A DNA stretch of 64,000 nt from Nageia nagi (GCA_050084985.1 JBITNC010000001.1:111848001-111912000), one strand, 5' to 3'; positions 34,718 to 49,639 are shown, counted from the stretch's first letter. A program made the numbers and translations. Notes: generated by a model from the sequence alone, not told the origin.

Positions 34718-37700
34718 CATAAGCTCTATAGTATATGTTATACTTATCTAAAATTACATAGGTTTAGTGGATGATGGATGCAAATACTTTCATAGTATGA
34801 GTTAGTATTATTTCATTATTTTTGGGGTGAATCATTATACATGCATTGGTGAGCTTCTTGGTTGTGTAGGCTATCTCAATATAGGCTTTAAATTCATTAT
34901 CAAAATACCTATGTAAAACCTAAATTAGATTTGTTGATATGGTATTGGTTTCTTGTAAAAAAAATCATATTTTATAAATAGGGTAATTTGTACATATGCA
35001 TAAAATGAATTTCCTAAAAAAGGCATTTAAGTTGTTAAATACACCCTTGTAACTCTTGTTAGAGTTGTGAAGAACCCTCAAATATATAATGACTTTCATA
35101 TTGTAAAAATTTGTATCTACAAGATTATTATAAAGGACATTGTAATGGTGGTTACAAAATGATTCCAACATATGCCATGATAGGTTTTCTAGAAAGGGCA
35201 TAGGGAATGTAGGAATAGGGGAATTTTTGTATGCACAAAATATGTTTTCTAAAAGGGACCTAGATACTTCACACTTTAGGATATCTTGAGGGAAATGGGT
35301 ACATAGATGTGTCTACTTGGTGCTTATAAGTCGAATATTTTAGTTTTTCATGCCCTAAGAGGCATGAATGCAAAATGTAGTATATTACACATAAAATTGG
35401 TTTTTTTTAAAAGGCCCTAAGAAATTATGTAAAATGTGTAAGAATATATAGCACACAAAACATGTTTGGTAAGATAAATGATGCAAATACAATTACATTA
35501 TTTGAAATTATTGTAATATATAGGCAAAATGGATTTTCTAACAAATACCCTAATACATGTATAGAAAATATAGTAGAATATATAACACTTGGGAATTATT
35601 TGACAAGATGGACGATCCAAATATAGTTTTATAGGATATGTACTAAATGTATTTTTTTAAAAATACATTAACATATGTACACAAAATATGGAATAATACC
35701 TACTTTCATTGGTATCTCTACTTATTTCTTGTATCCTCTCCTCTTCTCCATTTGTTCACTCAAAATTATAAATACAATATCTCACCTCTTATCTCATCTC
35801 CTCTCCTCTTCTTTAACCTCACCAAAAAATTACAAATGAAATAACTCACATCTCCTTTACCCTTTCACATTGCCAATATTAAAATTCCCAAAATATATTT
35901 AAATGGTATACATTTCCTTACATAGTTTAATGTCACCTCCCTATGTTCTTTTGTGGTGGGTGAAAATCAACCCCAAAAATTTCCCAAATATTCATTTGTT
36001 TCTTCCCACCTACATTTTTCCATTAAGTTTTCATTCTTTTTAAGAGTTTTGTTTGAATTGGGAGTTTTTAATATCATCTTAATGATTTAAATTTCCCCAT
36101 AGAAAGGACCACTTAAATTCCAAATGCAACTAATTTTAAACCATCAAATCACAACTACCTTAAATTGCTTTTCTCTAAAGCCATTTCTTGTATAATGATA
36201 ATTTGGGATCTAATTATGTATTTCTTTCCTTTAATATATGGAATATCCTAATAAGGCTAAATATAATGGTATAATATATCATAGTAGTTGTTAAAATATA
36301 AATACTAATAAATAATTCCAAGCTCTAAATATTTATTATAGAATGTATACCCATCCCATGTAGATAATGTATCTAGCTTTCATGTATTTTAAGATGATAT
36401 TCATAGTGATAAATTTATGAAAAATGTTGGTATATTATTTTTCATATGCAACTGATAAAGACATGAAAGAATAATAATGAGAATGAGATAAAGAGCTAGG
36501 TATTAGTATGATTTTATCAAAAGAATGCATGCCTCTAGTACTTAGTTATGTGGATTATAAGTTATGATTTATATATAAAATATTGTGAAATATTTTCTTC
36601 CATGTACCTATCCCAAAAAAATAATATTTCACAAAAAGATATTTTTGAGATTTAAATGTATAAGATTTATTATTAATTTAGGAAAAGTTTACAAGTAAAA
36701 CCATAATAGGATTTATTTAATTTTTTTAGGTGAAAACAAAACCATGAGGATACAAGAAGAATTTTATGGCCTAAAGGGAATTAGGTGTGGATCTATTCTA
36801 GAATTGGCACATCAAATACTTAGATGATTATATGCATATATCATTTAAATATTTATATAATCATATAAATGTATGTCATATTTCTCAAATTGTAACTAGT
36901 AAATAAAGAACACAAATTACTCCTTTAAATACAATGTTGAAATATTATCTTTTTGAAAGTTTAGGTTTTTGGTTTTATTGGTTCTATCAACCCTAAATCA
37001 TATTGTTTCCATAAGTTCATTATAATAAAGTCTACATATTATTGAACCAAATGGATAAAAGTTGAGTTTGTAAGAATTATATAACTCAAAAAATCATAAA
37101 TATTTTAGAATATCATATGTTTATAAGGTTTGGTATGTCATTATCTCTTATGTATTACAATGAAAAAATATTTATCTTTATATAATTTTTTAAATGGGCC
37201 TCTTATTAGGTATTATCATAAATATATTTTCAAAATAGTTTCGTCATAGGAATGGAGTAGTTAAATCATAAAATAAGAATTTATTTAATATCATTAATAA
37301 GAATTTTATGAACCCTAGGGATTGACATTCTAAATTAAAGTATGTTATTTGGAAAAATAGAGTTAGAGCCAAAACTGCTTTGGGAAATTCTTCATTTCAC
37401 CTAGTTTTTGGTATTAATCATAATTTTCCTATTTATCTCAAGGTTTGTACATTATTAATTCATGAATAAGGCTAGAGAAAGAGTAATATATTAAAATAAA
37501 TAAATAAATTATTTTACTACTTGAATAGTAAACTAGTAAGATAGTAAGGCTAGATGTAATTATTTTACTGCTTAAATACCTAAACTATTATTTGTAATTA
37601 AATAAAATCACATTTTAGTGCTAATAGGTGCCCTTATTTACTCATATTTTTTACAAAATTAAAAGTATGATTCAAATAATAATAATAAATAATTCCTTCT

Positions 37701-40556
37701 TAAATATTCAAAAAGATAATTTGATGTCCTTCATTTTTACCATATTGAAGGCCTAGACTTTGGCTTGGTAACTTTAATGAAGATCCATCCATAATAAAAT
37801 TTACTAAGGAAAAAAAATGAAACCTACAAAAAGTATTACAATAAATAAATCTATCAAATAAAAATGCATCTTACCTCATACCTCCAGCATGTTGGTAGAC
37901 ATTGGTGTGTTGGCATCCTATATTTATGACATGTATCACAAGATGAAATCAACATAGTACATCTTATTATGCTAAGACCATTCCATAACTAAATATAGTC
38001 TACATTTATCAATATTGAATATATAAGTCAACATAATATTCCTTTTTATAGCTATATGCTTTCTCAGTATATATATATATTTCTTCTTATAGTGATTATT
38101 AGATGTATATGAAATAAGCATAAGATGTCTTCCATATTGAAGAATTAATATTTTACCTAACATTATTAAAAAAATATCTTAAATATAATTCTAAACCTTT
38201 TAGTAGATGTTATTTATATATCTTCAATGAAGTTAATCTCTCATTAGCAGATCCCTATTGGTGAAAATGCTAGAACTAGATACTTACATTTTTTAAGCAT
38301 CAAAGAGAGAACTCATTTGGTTGCATCCTCTTATTACATATTATAACCAAAGAGGAATTTGTATTTGGGTACACCATATGATTACACATGCTATAAGAAA
38401 ATGATACAATGAATAGTATCTTAGTTGGACCACCTATTGCATTCTATAACTGAGTACTAATATCAATAGGATCTTCACCACAACACCTGATTGCATGTTA
38501 TAACCAAAGATCAAAAATAAAAACTCTATTTCATCACCCAAATACTTTATATAACAAAGTAATAAATAGAATTTCAATCATCAAATCCAATTACATGCTA
38601 TAAATAAACATTCAAAACCATTTCCTTGAATGGTTTTGAGTCTTCAAGATAAAAGGACTATCTTTCAGCTTATTTTTCATAATTAAGTAGACTTTACTGA
38701 ACTCTATAAGATTTTTTAAATACTATTTTGGATAGAAAAAAATACTAAATCTATAAAGAAATACTTACAATAATATGATAAAGTATAGGGGAACATACAT
38801 GTACTTACATATTATCATTCACTAATTTCTTTCTTTATTTCTTAATAAAGATATTTTTACTAGTTATACTTGAGCACTTTACTTGCAACTTATTCCATAT
38901 TGGTATACTAGTGTACCATTACAAAAGAATTTTATTTTAAATCATAAATTAAGTATAATTTATTATAATTATGTTTATTTCCATCTCCTTGAAACTAAAA
39001 TTGTAGACATCTCAAAAATAAATATTTGCACTAAATATAAAAATTTGAGAATTTATCAATATTAGTATTTATGATTAAAAATAATAGATAAAATTAGTCA
39101 TTCAAATAATAATTTGATTATTCAATTGATGCTATCTTGTAGTCATATATAAAACTAACCTAATGGTTTTGATGATCATTTTTCTAACATTAAAAGGGTA
39201 TTTTTTCCCCTATTTTTAAGATCTAATACTTAATTTTGAGTATTTTGATATATTTTTCTTAGCACTAAAGAGAATAAATTTGAGCATTCTTCAAAAAATT
39301 TAGCACTTCATTATATATAAATAAGGTTTTTACAAGAAACCCACCATGGTATGAGCTTTAACAAGGTTTCCTACCTTAACTCTTAGATATATTGAGATAA
39401 TCCATATGGTTTATGATATTTTATGCTTGGATCTTACTTGTATAAGTTATTTATAGGTTTTGGAGCATAATTATATCACATATATCCTTTCATAATATCA
39501 TAGGTTTTTATATGTATATATTATATTCCATTTAGTTATATTTTAAGCTAATCCACCGTAGATCATAAGGTTTATATTAGGGTTTTATCTTAGCTACGCA
39601 TACCCATCTAATTATTTTTAATCATTTAGCATATTCATTATATTCTATAATAATTGGAATTCATATATTTATGAATATTTATATTTTAAAATACTTAGAA
39701 TCTTAGGGTTTGATATCTTTCATACCTTATGGTTTTAACATATATTATTATTTGTTAATCTTTTTGTGTAATTAAGTGTACCCTTTATATTCTTTTCACA
39801 TTATCATAAAGTAAATAATTATGGGTGTTTTTTATCATATATTTTTATGAATAGATCACCTTATTATTGGTGTTTAAGCATATATTTACTATTAAAATAT
39901 CATAGATTTTATTTATCATAGATATTAGCTTATCATTATCATACTATCAATATTGATAAATATTTTTAGTATAGTAATTCATATTTAGCATATATCATAT
40001 GCATGTATGCATTATATGGATTTTTATCATCCATATGACTAAGGATAAGGGGCCTACTAACATATTTAGGTAGGGTTTATCATTATTGTGTATGGCTTCA
40101 AGGTATTAAAGACTTGGAGTTAGAGGTTTTGTCTAATATTATTTATTTTGCAAGGGTTCCTTACATATAAATAAGTAAGAAAGATTAAAATTCAATGTAA
40201 AAGAACAAGAACAACATTACCTTGTTATAATTTATTAAAATAATAACTCTAGCATATATCTTATTAGTGGTTATTTAGATCATAGGGGTTTTATATTGTT
40301 GATTTCTCCCTAATCTCTACATTGCAAGATTTGGATGCTTACAAAATGGTGATAGTGATGGGACCCCTTAAATCCTTGATTCATTAAGAATTTCAAGGAT
40401 TTTATCTAAAACCTTATCTTGGTTTTTGATATTTTCTTGTTTTACACATCTCTCTATTATTTGATTGATATCATATCACTAATTTCTACTATACTTTTAG
40501 GGTACCATCATTACTATGTTCATAATCAAATATGATAATCTTGTAGTATCTATATA
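34718..40556. other. Long AT-rich region, no gene seen
   Basis: Nearly 6 kb without a convincing ORF. Degenerate repeats occur at about 34,970-35,680 (spaced TACACAAAATRTG/TTTTCTAAAA motifs). At 38,330-38,610 there are five copies of a TTACATGCTATAAC-like motif. 35,740-35,815 is a CTCCTCT-rich tract. It is probably old, unrecognisable repeat sequence. Confidence 0.45.
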
Positions 40557-43515
40557 AAGAAATATAAATATCAACCTTAAACATTTTCTCTATATCCATT
40601 AAAGCTTACTCCAACATTAGCTATTGAGGTTCATTTTCCTTGGATATAATTCAAATAAAATATAAACATAACCAAACAACAAGATTTGTAAAGACCATGC
40701 ATTATCTCATTTAACTTTTACATAACCATAAATATAGTTAATAATACAAATATAGAAATAAATTAAATGAAATAATACATAATATTTAAACCATAAGACA
40801 TTCTCATCACACCATAGGTTTGAGTAAGCTCAAGAAAAACTCTAGGTGTTTCCACATTAGGTAAACCCTTGGTAGTTATGATACTTAATAGTATTTTATT
40901 ATCAAAATAATATACATATTACAAATCTTAAATTTATACAAGTATGAATCCTTTCAACTCAAGGTTACATCCTAATCTAGGTCTATATGACACTTGAATA
41001 ATAACCTTTCACATAGTAAACAAATACATGAACTCATCCATTACATAGTCATCTTTGCAATTTAACAATTCATAATTATGAACACATACCTTTAATTGCA
41101 ATTACCATATTCCTTTTTTATCTAATATCAAACCACCAATAATAATATCAACACAAGATACCATAAATCCTTTACCATGTGCACTACTAAAAACTAAGGA
41201 TCCAACATTTAGGTATTAATCAAATATGAAGGAGCATTTCAAGATAAATATCCATATATCCATAGTCAAAACCAAAACTCAAGAATAAACCCAAGGTATT
41301 TCATACACATCAAGATATTACCATAATTTAGGCTATGTCTCAATTATATAAATTCACTATCTAAAGTATATGTTATAGTAAATAATAAAATATATTATGC
41401 TTACATAACCAATAATATATTAGTTCTAGATCAAAGAATTAAAAAAAATTTCACCTCATGATTTCCTAGAATAATACATTAATCATTTTAGTGATCCACT
41501 CATCTAAATCATTTATGATCATACTTATAAACCATTGTCAAAACTTTTTCCATCTAAATATTACACATAGTATTTTTGACATCTGTTATGGTAAACAATC
41601 ATAATATCAAGGTGCTTTGAATACCTTTAACTATGATATTAATTATACTTATCATTAAATGCTCATACATAAACATTAGCAAGCTTCATATATCTTAACA
41701 TCAAATGTAGGGTATTTCCCAAAATACCATAGCATCAAAAGATAAGGTAACTTAAATCATATCACCATTTACCAAGATAGATTACATGCCAAAACATCAA
41801 AATGTAAGTTGAACACTTGTTCCCACAATATAAATAAATGAAAACATGCAAAAACCAAGATGTTTGAAGTTTTAAATTCTAATATATTTGTCTACCATAT
41901 TCTATATGGAAATATATTTTTAATATACATATTAGATTAAGGTTTCCAACAAATTACAATCTCTAAAGTTGTAAGCTTAATAAGAAAATTACCTAAATAA
42001 TCTTATTAGTAATCCTATAGTATAATTAAACCTAACTTAGAGGTAAAATATGCTATTTATTAAAGCTCTATTCGAGCATTCAAATCATGCTAAATGCTTA
42101 TTATTTACATGTTGACATAGTGTTAAAACCCTTTAATAAAATGGTAAATTTGTATTAGGTAAAATAAGTATCAGTTTCATAATGTCAATCCAACAATCAT
42201 TTATCTCCAAATCCCTAAGAATAAAATAAATTTTTAGACTAGAAGTCACCAACCAACCATTCCTAATCCTTAAAATGAGATAAATTTTATCTCATGCTCA
42301 TTTATTACATTAATATGTAAAATATTTAATTATCATATTTTAGCTATACTTAAGTTCTAAAAATATTTTAATATTATAAGAAGATAAACCCAAGGTAATA
42401 TTATAGAGATTATTTATCAGATAAAGATGTCTATTAAGAATATTATCATTCTAAAGTTATCTAAAAATTGAGTTTCTTTGCAAGGGAAAAACCTACCTCT
42501 TCAAATCACCCACGTCATGCAAGAGAGGTATTGAATTTGGTTCATGTCTCCCACTTCCAAGATATCCAACACATAAGGAGTTGTAAATCATCTTTGCCTC
42601 TTCTTCAAGGCTACCATGGTGATATGTATTGGAAGAAGGTAGGAAAAGTTATAGAGTCTATTCTATATCACAAAAAGGCTTCCACCTAAAGTTATCCTAA
42701 GCTCTTTCAAAAAATCAATCTTATGCATATCCATATTCACTATGTTCTTATAGATTGCATCTTGATGAGGTATTTAGCAAAATAAATCATGCCTCTCTCC
42801 AATGTATCTACTTAGCATAATATATGATTATTACATTACCTAATATTTGAACTAGAGGGGACATTCTACAAGGTTGACTTGGGTTATTTTAAACATGTCC
42901 AAACTTTTATATAAATAATATTCTAGAAGATTACATATTAATGATACATTTTGCATTCACATTATCTAGGGTGCTCACACTTAATGCAAGGTCACATGTT
43001 CTCCATTACCTATTATAGATATTTCATGCTATCATGTGTTTCATAAATTCTAACAAAGTTTACTATGTGTATTTTTTCATTCTAAGAGCCTTCTCAAAAA
43101 AACCCATTTACCCAAAACTCTCAATCTATACATTCTTTGATATGACATCTCTATGAGGTATTTCATAATGTAGATCATGGCCATTTAAATGAATCTACGT
43201 TTCCATAAATTTTGAGATCATTTAAATCTTAAAATGTTTTATAAAATGCATCCTAACAAGATACTTCCTAGACATATCCATCTTGATAAAACTTGTGAAT
43301 ATCACAAACATTGGATATGCTCCTCATTCAAGAAATCTATAAAACCATCTCTAACCTTTTTAAGATATCCAAATTTTGCATATTTGGTGTTCCTTACCAC
43401 TCATGAGACAATAGTTCCATGAGGAATTTTATAAATATAACATGGTACCATTCATAACCCTAAAATGTATCCTTTCAATATTTTCAATTTCCCATAGACA
43501 TCGTAGTCCCATTGG
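40557..43515. repeat. B1: first copy of a ~3-kb direct repeat
   Basis: Collinear with 45,612-46,037, 47,206-47,477 and 61,555-63,860 (B2). For example, the block TTTGCAAGGGAAAAACCTAC at about 42,477 reappears at 62,819. Similarity is roughly 80-85% by eye. A short ORF at 42,468-42,689 is not preserved in B2. Two ~3-kb direct copies about 2.1 kb apart suggest LTRs of a large non-autonomous element, but no TG...CA ends, PBS or PPT were certain. Confidence 0.75.
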
Positions 43516-45611
43516 CTACCTCACAGTTTCCCTTTTAACAATGTTTCTAAAATCAAACCATGACATCGAATCCTCCTAGGAATAAACATATTCTACTTTG
43601 TTTTTTTGAAGGAGGTAATAGCAAAGCAAATTTAATTTTCTATTCTATTCTAAGAAATAAAAATAAATCATATGTAAGCACCCTTTTAATAATATCAACT
43701 AAATAAGTTCAAACTTTTAGCAATTATTACAACTTTCAAGTTTTCAAACAATGTTAGTCAACATGAGGTTATAAGGTCCCATTTGGTTATTATCTAAAAT
43801 TTTACAACTAACATTTGGAAAAATTTCTCTTTGAAATAATTCTTCTAAAATTTCAAAACAAGTTCCCAATAAAAAGAGGTTACAAACTTGAGTCCTCACG
43901 TATATTTTCATTTGAAAAAGATATATCATCAATTTTTTCATGATATAATTATTTAGACACAAACATTTTGGTTCAAAACTTAGGAAAATTCATGTCTCAC
44001 ATAAGTTTTAAGATAATAATAAAATTTATTTAAAGGAAGATGCCAAAATCTTATTAGTTATAACTTACATTTTCCCATCCACACATGGTTTCTCAAGGAA
44101 AATTAATTAGTATAAGAAAATATATCTTTTCCCAACTCTAAATTTCAAACAATTTTTCTACTTTACTTAACTAAGGTTTTCAATCTCCTTATTGAATCTC
44201 ACTACCTTATATTAAAATTATTCCATTCAAGAATAGTTTATCAAATTAATAGTCCAAAGTATCATCATATTACCACTTTCAAAAGTGAACATTTTTATTC
44301 ACTTTATGATAATGTAATATATCATGATGTTCTATAGTAATAAATATATCAGTAAGTCATGATAGAATCTTCCCATAAACATATCTACCTATGACCATTG
44401 ATTAGCCCTCCTAAATCTTTATGATTTATTTGAGCATTATCAACTAAAATTATTTATAAATTTATGATTCTTAATGAATTAATCTATGATAGTGGATGCT
44501 TTGCTAAAAGCATTTTTCCCTCAAGGTTTCAATTACACATTAATTCCTTGGAAATTCCTATGTGGTATTCAATAATATGGTTCAATCCATATTACAAAAA
44601 ACTACACTTTCTTTTAATATCAAAACTAACATCAATCATAACATACACCTACTCATCTAGTTATCCATGATAAGTTTTGTATATCCAATTTTGAAAATAG
44701 TCAAAAAATATAATAGCAAAATGCTTCTAATAAAGTTATAAACATTAATAAAAATACTAGTTCAAATTGAGATACCTAAATATAACTTAAAAGTATTAAT
44801 ACACTAATTTTGTTTACCAACACAAAATAAAATTATCAACTTGTAAAGAATATACCTCATATTTTGTCCATGAGATTTTTTGAAATATTGTGGCAACTAC
44901 ATGGTGTTAACATCCAATTTTTTCTTCTCATAAATAATTACCATTAGTCATGATCTACATATAGTCTTTTAGACAAATTATGAACATTCATTAAAATTTC
45001 ATTTTTCTAAAGCAATCATAGGAAATCAAACTAGTCTTATCACAAGGTTGACATCAAATGTTACTTCTTAAAAGTTTAAAATTTTAGCATCAATCAAAAT
45101 TAGATTCCTAAATCCAATCTCTTAGTGAAATTTTAACCTCTCAGCTTGCTTCATTAATTCATATAAACCAAAATTAACAAGAGTATAATATATCAAGAAA
45201 ATATCTTTGCTTTATTCTTAAAATATATAGCATCTTGTTTTGCATGATACTTGCCTCCCTAGGTTGTATTTCCAAAATACCTATTTATATAACATCAATT
45301 AGATGTTAAAAACATGTAAGGTATGTATAACATTTATCCATAAAAAATTCATTTATCTTATTAAGAAAAGGATAAAAACAATGTTAGCATCTAACCAATA
45401 GATAGCTAACTAATATTGAGCAAAAATAATTGTATGGATTAATCCATATTAATAAATTTTTATCAAAGTAAGAAATGAAAATATTTTACCATCTTCTTTC
45501 GATGGTGTTCATACTTGTATGCATCATAAAGCATACCTAAAACTTTCACTTACTTAGTAAAAGGTATTTATCCCAATAGGTCTAAGCATTTGTACATGAG
45601 CCCTATTACCA
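43516..45611. other. Sequence between B1 and B2, no gene seen
   Basis: About 2.1 kb, AT-rich, no coding motif on either strand. If B1/B2 are LTRs this would be the internal domain of a LARD-type element. Confidence 0.4.
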
Positions 45612-46037
45612 AAGTAAAAAACTATAAATCCCAATCATAAAAATTTTCTCTCTTTCCATTAAAGCTTACCCAAACATTAGTTATTGAGTTCATTTTCCTT
45701 GCACTTAATTCAAATAAATTATAAACATAAATAAATAATATGATTTAGAGATACCATACAATATTTCATTTGACTCTTACATAACCATCAATCCAATTAA
45801 TCATACAAATATACAAATAACAAAAATGAAATAATACATAATATTCAAATCATAAGAGAATCTCATAAAATCATAGGTTTGTGCTAATCTCAAGGAAAAT
45901 CCTAGGTATTTTCACACTATGTAAACCATTGGTAGCTATGCTACCTAATAGCATTTTATTATCAAAATAATATATATATTACAAATCTTGACTTTATAAA
46001 AGTATGAGTCCTTTTAAACCAAGGTTACATTCTAATC
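45612..46037. repeat. B2 part 1
   Basis: Matches the start of B1 (from 40,557), including TCCATTAAAGCTTAC at about 45,657 and 40,607. It ends where the 1,163-bp insertion starts. Confidence 0.75.
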
Positions 46038-47200
46038 AGGGAAATGTATAGTGGCTATTTATTGCCAAATAGCTATTTTTTAGGATTTATAATTTTTTAC
46101 TTTGCTATTTTTAAGTTCACTAGCCTAGGTACCCTAATGTTTTTGAGTTTATCTTCTTTTCTTGATTAGTTAGCTAAAATTTTATAACTTAAAAGTATTT
46201 TTTACATAAATTAGCTAAATATACTCCCACCAAATTTGTACCCTATTGCCTATATTTAACAAATATTTTTAATTTCCCCAAGCATATTGGCTATTAGAGC
46301 CAAGTTCTCTAGGAAAAAGAATGTAGATCTAAAAGAAAAGAAGATCATACTTTAAGAGGAGAATACAAGTGACTTGTTATAAAATAAAAATGACTTGTTA
46401 CTAAAGATGAGCATATTTTTACTAAAGAATAGTAACTTGTTACTAAATATGAGTGTCTTGTTATTGAAGATAAGTGACTTATTATAGAATACAAGTGACT
46501 TGTTACTAAACATGAGTGACTTGTTATTATATATGAGCAACTTATTACTGAAGATGAGAAACTTATTATTAAAGATAAGGGACTTGTTAGTGAAGAACAA
46601 AGTATTTTAATTGAGAATGAGTGACTTATTACTATAGATAAGTGGTTTGTTACTATAAATGAGTGACTTATTAATAAAGAAGAGAAACTTGTTAATGAAT
46701 ATGAACATCTTGTTATTGAATACGAGTGACTTATTACTAAAGATTAGCAACTTATTATTAAAGGTGATTGACTTGTTATTGAAGATGAGTAACTTGTTAC
46801 TCAATATGAGTGACTTATTACTAAAGATAAGTAAGTTGTTACTGAAGATAAGAAATTTTGTTGCTAACGACCAATGACTTATTATTGAAGAGGAGTGACT
46901 TCTTACCGAATACAAGTAACTTATTTTAGAACGTGAGCATCTTGTTACTAAAGATGAACACATTATTACTAAAGAAGAGAATTTGTATAAACTAAAATTT
47001 CAAATTTATGTGTAATTTTTTACCTCATTTTAGAAAATGATATCAACTACCCAATTTTTTATAACATAATTCTTAAAATTTTAAAATATTTCCATTACTT
47101 CTATGGCATTTTGGGATAAAATCATTAAGATTTCAAAATTGTTTCACCACTCTTTTATTTATTTTGATTTACCAAAATTCCTTACACATAAACCTAATTT
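46038..47200. mobile_element. 1,163-bp insertion into B2 with target duplication TAATC
   Basis: B1 is uninterrupted here (CATCCTAATCTAGG near 40,970), while B2 has CTAATC, 1,163 bp, then TAATCTAGG. TAATC is at 46,033-46,037 and 47,201-47,205. The inserted ends AGGGAAATGTATAG and CTTACACATAAACCT are only weakly inverted. There is no coding capacity apart from the internal 21-bp minisatellite. The class is unknown. Confidence 0.6.
46365..46985. repeat. 21-bp minisatellite, about 30 copies
   Basis: The consensus is close to GTGACTTGTTACTAAAGATGA, with scattered substitutions and rare indels. Since 21 is a multiple of three, long repetitive ORFs appear on both strands (minus-strand heptads like LLIFSNK); they have no start context or flanking coding sequence. 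Confidence 0.9.
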
Positions 47201-47205
47201 TAATC

Positions 47206-47477
47206 TAGGTTTATGTCATAATTGAATAATAACCTTTTACATATTGAATAAGTATGTTAACTCATCCATCACATAGTCATGTTTACAATTCAAGAATGCA
47301 TGATTATGAACACATACCTTCAATTGTAATTGCCATATTACTTTTTGATCCAATATTAAATCACTAAGAAGCATATCATTACAATATGCCATAAATCCTT
47401 TCCCATATGCACTACTAAGCACTAAGAATCCAACATTTATATTTTATTCAAATATGAAGGAACATTTTGAGTAACAA
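47206..47477. repeat. B2 part 2
   Basis: Continues B1 homology (about 40,975-41,240), including CCATAAATCCTTTMCCATRTGC, up to the E3 insertion point. Confidence 0.75.
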
Positions 47478-47814
47478 TATTCTTTCAAAATTAAACTCTA
47501 GGTTGGGGAAACATACTATCATTCTTTTTAGAAAATTCTTTTTATTGAAACTCTCTTCCTTTTAAAATTTAATTTGAGTCTTCTATTAGCCTTAAGACTA
47601 AATAATTTTGGGTGTTGTTAGGATCGGACTATTGTATCTATAATTCATCTATTATATATATGGATACTTGTCTTTGATATTTTTGCCTTGTAAATTTCTA
47701 GTCAATGATGATCGAGTGCTATAATAATTCTTAAGGATTAACCTTAATTTATATTAATATTCAAATAGGGTGGGTACTATAAATATAAATGAATTATGTA
47801 AAGGAATACAAAAT

Positions 47815-47985
47815 TCCACAATAATGTTTGAGAGTGGTATATACAATGTTCAGGAGTTGTAAATATAATGTCTAGGAGTTGTAGATATAGTATCTAAGAG
47901 TTGTAAATACAATGTTCAGTAGTTGTAAAAACAATATCTAGAATTTGTAAATACAATTTTTGGGAATTTTTGTAAATATAAGTCC
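47815..47985. repeat. 22-bp minisatellite in the E3 5' LTR
   Basis: Units like GTGTCTAGGAGTTGTAAATA recur about every 22 bp, 6-7 copies. The counterpart in the 3' LTR is at about 59,910-60,060. Confidence 0.85.
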
Positions 47986-48029
47986 AAGTTATGTCCAAGT
48001 AATTAGTAGGAAGTGCCCAAGAGTTTATA

Positions 48030-48390
48030 GGTCCCATCAATTTTTAGCAATGATGTCAAAACTTTTGGCTAAAATTAGTGGGTCTCAAAATAAGTAATTA
48101 CAGGTGATGATTCAAGAATATCCCAAATAGAGCTCATTGATTTTGAATGATAATGTTAGAAATTTTGGCTAAAATTAGTGGGTCCTAGAATAAATAATGG
48201 TGGGTGATGATTCAATAATATCCTAGATGGAGCCTATCAATTTTGAATGATGATGTCAAAACTTTTGGCTAAAATTAGTAGGTCTCAAAATAAGTAATGG
48301 CAGGTGATGATTCAAGAAGATCCCAGATAGATCCCATCAATTTTGAGTGATGATGTTAGAACTTTTGGCTAAAATTAATGGTTACTAAGA
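48030..48390. repeat. 100-bp tandem repeat in the E3 5' LTR
   Basis: TTTTGGCTAAAATTA recurs at 48,063, 48,163, 48,263 and 48,363, exactly 100 bp apart. Confidence 0.92.
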
Positions 48391-49500
48391 AGAGCTAGTA
48401 TATCAATATAACTTGAAGAAAAAAAATAATACCTACCATACTAAGGTAGGAGTAATGGATAAGAAGTAACATTTGGGTCCACTTGATCTTAAGTGTTTGA
48501 CTTAAGACCATGATAATATGTCAACTTCAACTCAATTCCATATAATAATGGTATTTTCTTCTCAAAGTAAGTTAATATACTATTTATAACCCTCCATTAC
48601 TCTATTCATTTAAGAACTATAATATGGATCATCGATAGTTGTAGAGAAGTAGATAGTTACTGATACAACATAGTGTTAGATCATATCTATCAGACTATAG
48701 ATAAGTACTTTTTCAATCAGCTACAACACTATCTTCAATCAACTATAGGGCAAAAGGAATATTCAATGACATATTAAGAAGATTATAGCTCAATGAATAT
48801 GATTATTTAGAAAATTCAAATTCCTAGATAGTCATACTGTTGGTACTTATTCATTGTGTAATCTAACATAGTTGTAAAATTTATTGTAAGTAGTTTTCTT
48901 TGCTTATTTCAATGAAGATGAGTAATTTTATACATTAATGATAGATAAAAACCCACTAGGGCCTATAAATATATAAATGGTAAACTATTAACAATCAAAG
49001 AGGTTGGACATTCTATCAAATTTGGCTAGGTTTGTAAGATACTTTCATATATGATAATGCAAATAGATAATGGTTTACTCTTCTATAGTTAGTGGTTGTT
49101 TATTGCTTTTACAAATGTTATGTATGATATCATATCTTAAGTTATGGCTATGTACTATGATTGCAAGACCCCAAGGGTGAGATAGCTCGCTATTCATAAT
49201 CTTTATTATGGATTAATGCCTATGTTGCAATGCCTAAACTATGAAGTTATTATTTTAATTTTAGTGAAATTTGTTAATCTCTTTCTTGTAAATCCTTTTA
49301 TCTTTTTCCTCTTACTTTTAAACTTCATAATAGATAAGATTCAACCTATATCCTAAAGATTGAATACAAAACTAACATGAGCACATTCCCACCACCTTCT
49401 GCTCTTTTAAGGAACCTATTATTGTGGAAAATAGAGAACTCAACTATACCAAATCCTTTGAGGTTACATTATACTAATTAATAATAGAAAATTCCATTTT

Positions 49501-49517
49501 TGGCATATTGATGGGAC
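49501..49517 (+). other. E3 primer-binding site candidate
   Basis: TGGCATATTGATGGGAC lies 14 bp after the LTR end. It looks like a decayed Asp-type PBS in which several C/G positions changed. Weak because of decay. Confidence 0.35.
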
Positions 49518-49639
49518 ACAAACTAAAATTCCATATTTTAGGGGTGTAAATAGGCTAGATAGCCATGTCTTGTGGGTTATCAATTTGAATCTTCAAATAT
49601 TATAAGTTTTTTTAACCTTATTGATGCCTTTGTTGTTAA

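Larger units (their letters stand above)
47478..49486 (+). repeat. E3 5' LTR
   Basis: About 2.0 kb, containing two internal tandem arrays listed separately. It aligns along its length with 59,541-61,554, for example GGATTAACCTTAA at 47,736 and 59,814. Confidence 0.9.

Noticed and set aside
42468-42689. ORF in the B1 repeat
   Set aside because: The same segment in B2 (about 62,815-63,030) is interrupted and shifted, so there is no sign of coding conservation.
46352-46963. ORFs with heptad-like LLIFSNK repeats
   Set aside because: Explained by the 21-bp minisatellite (a multiple of three). Both strands are open, and nothing outside the array continues the frame.
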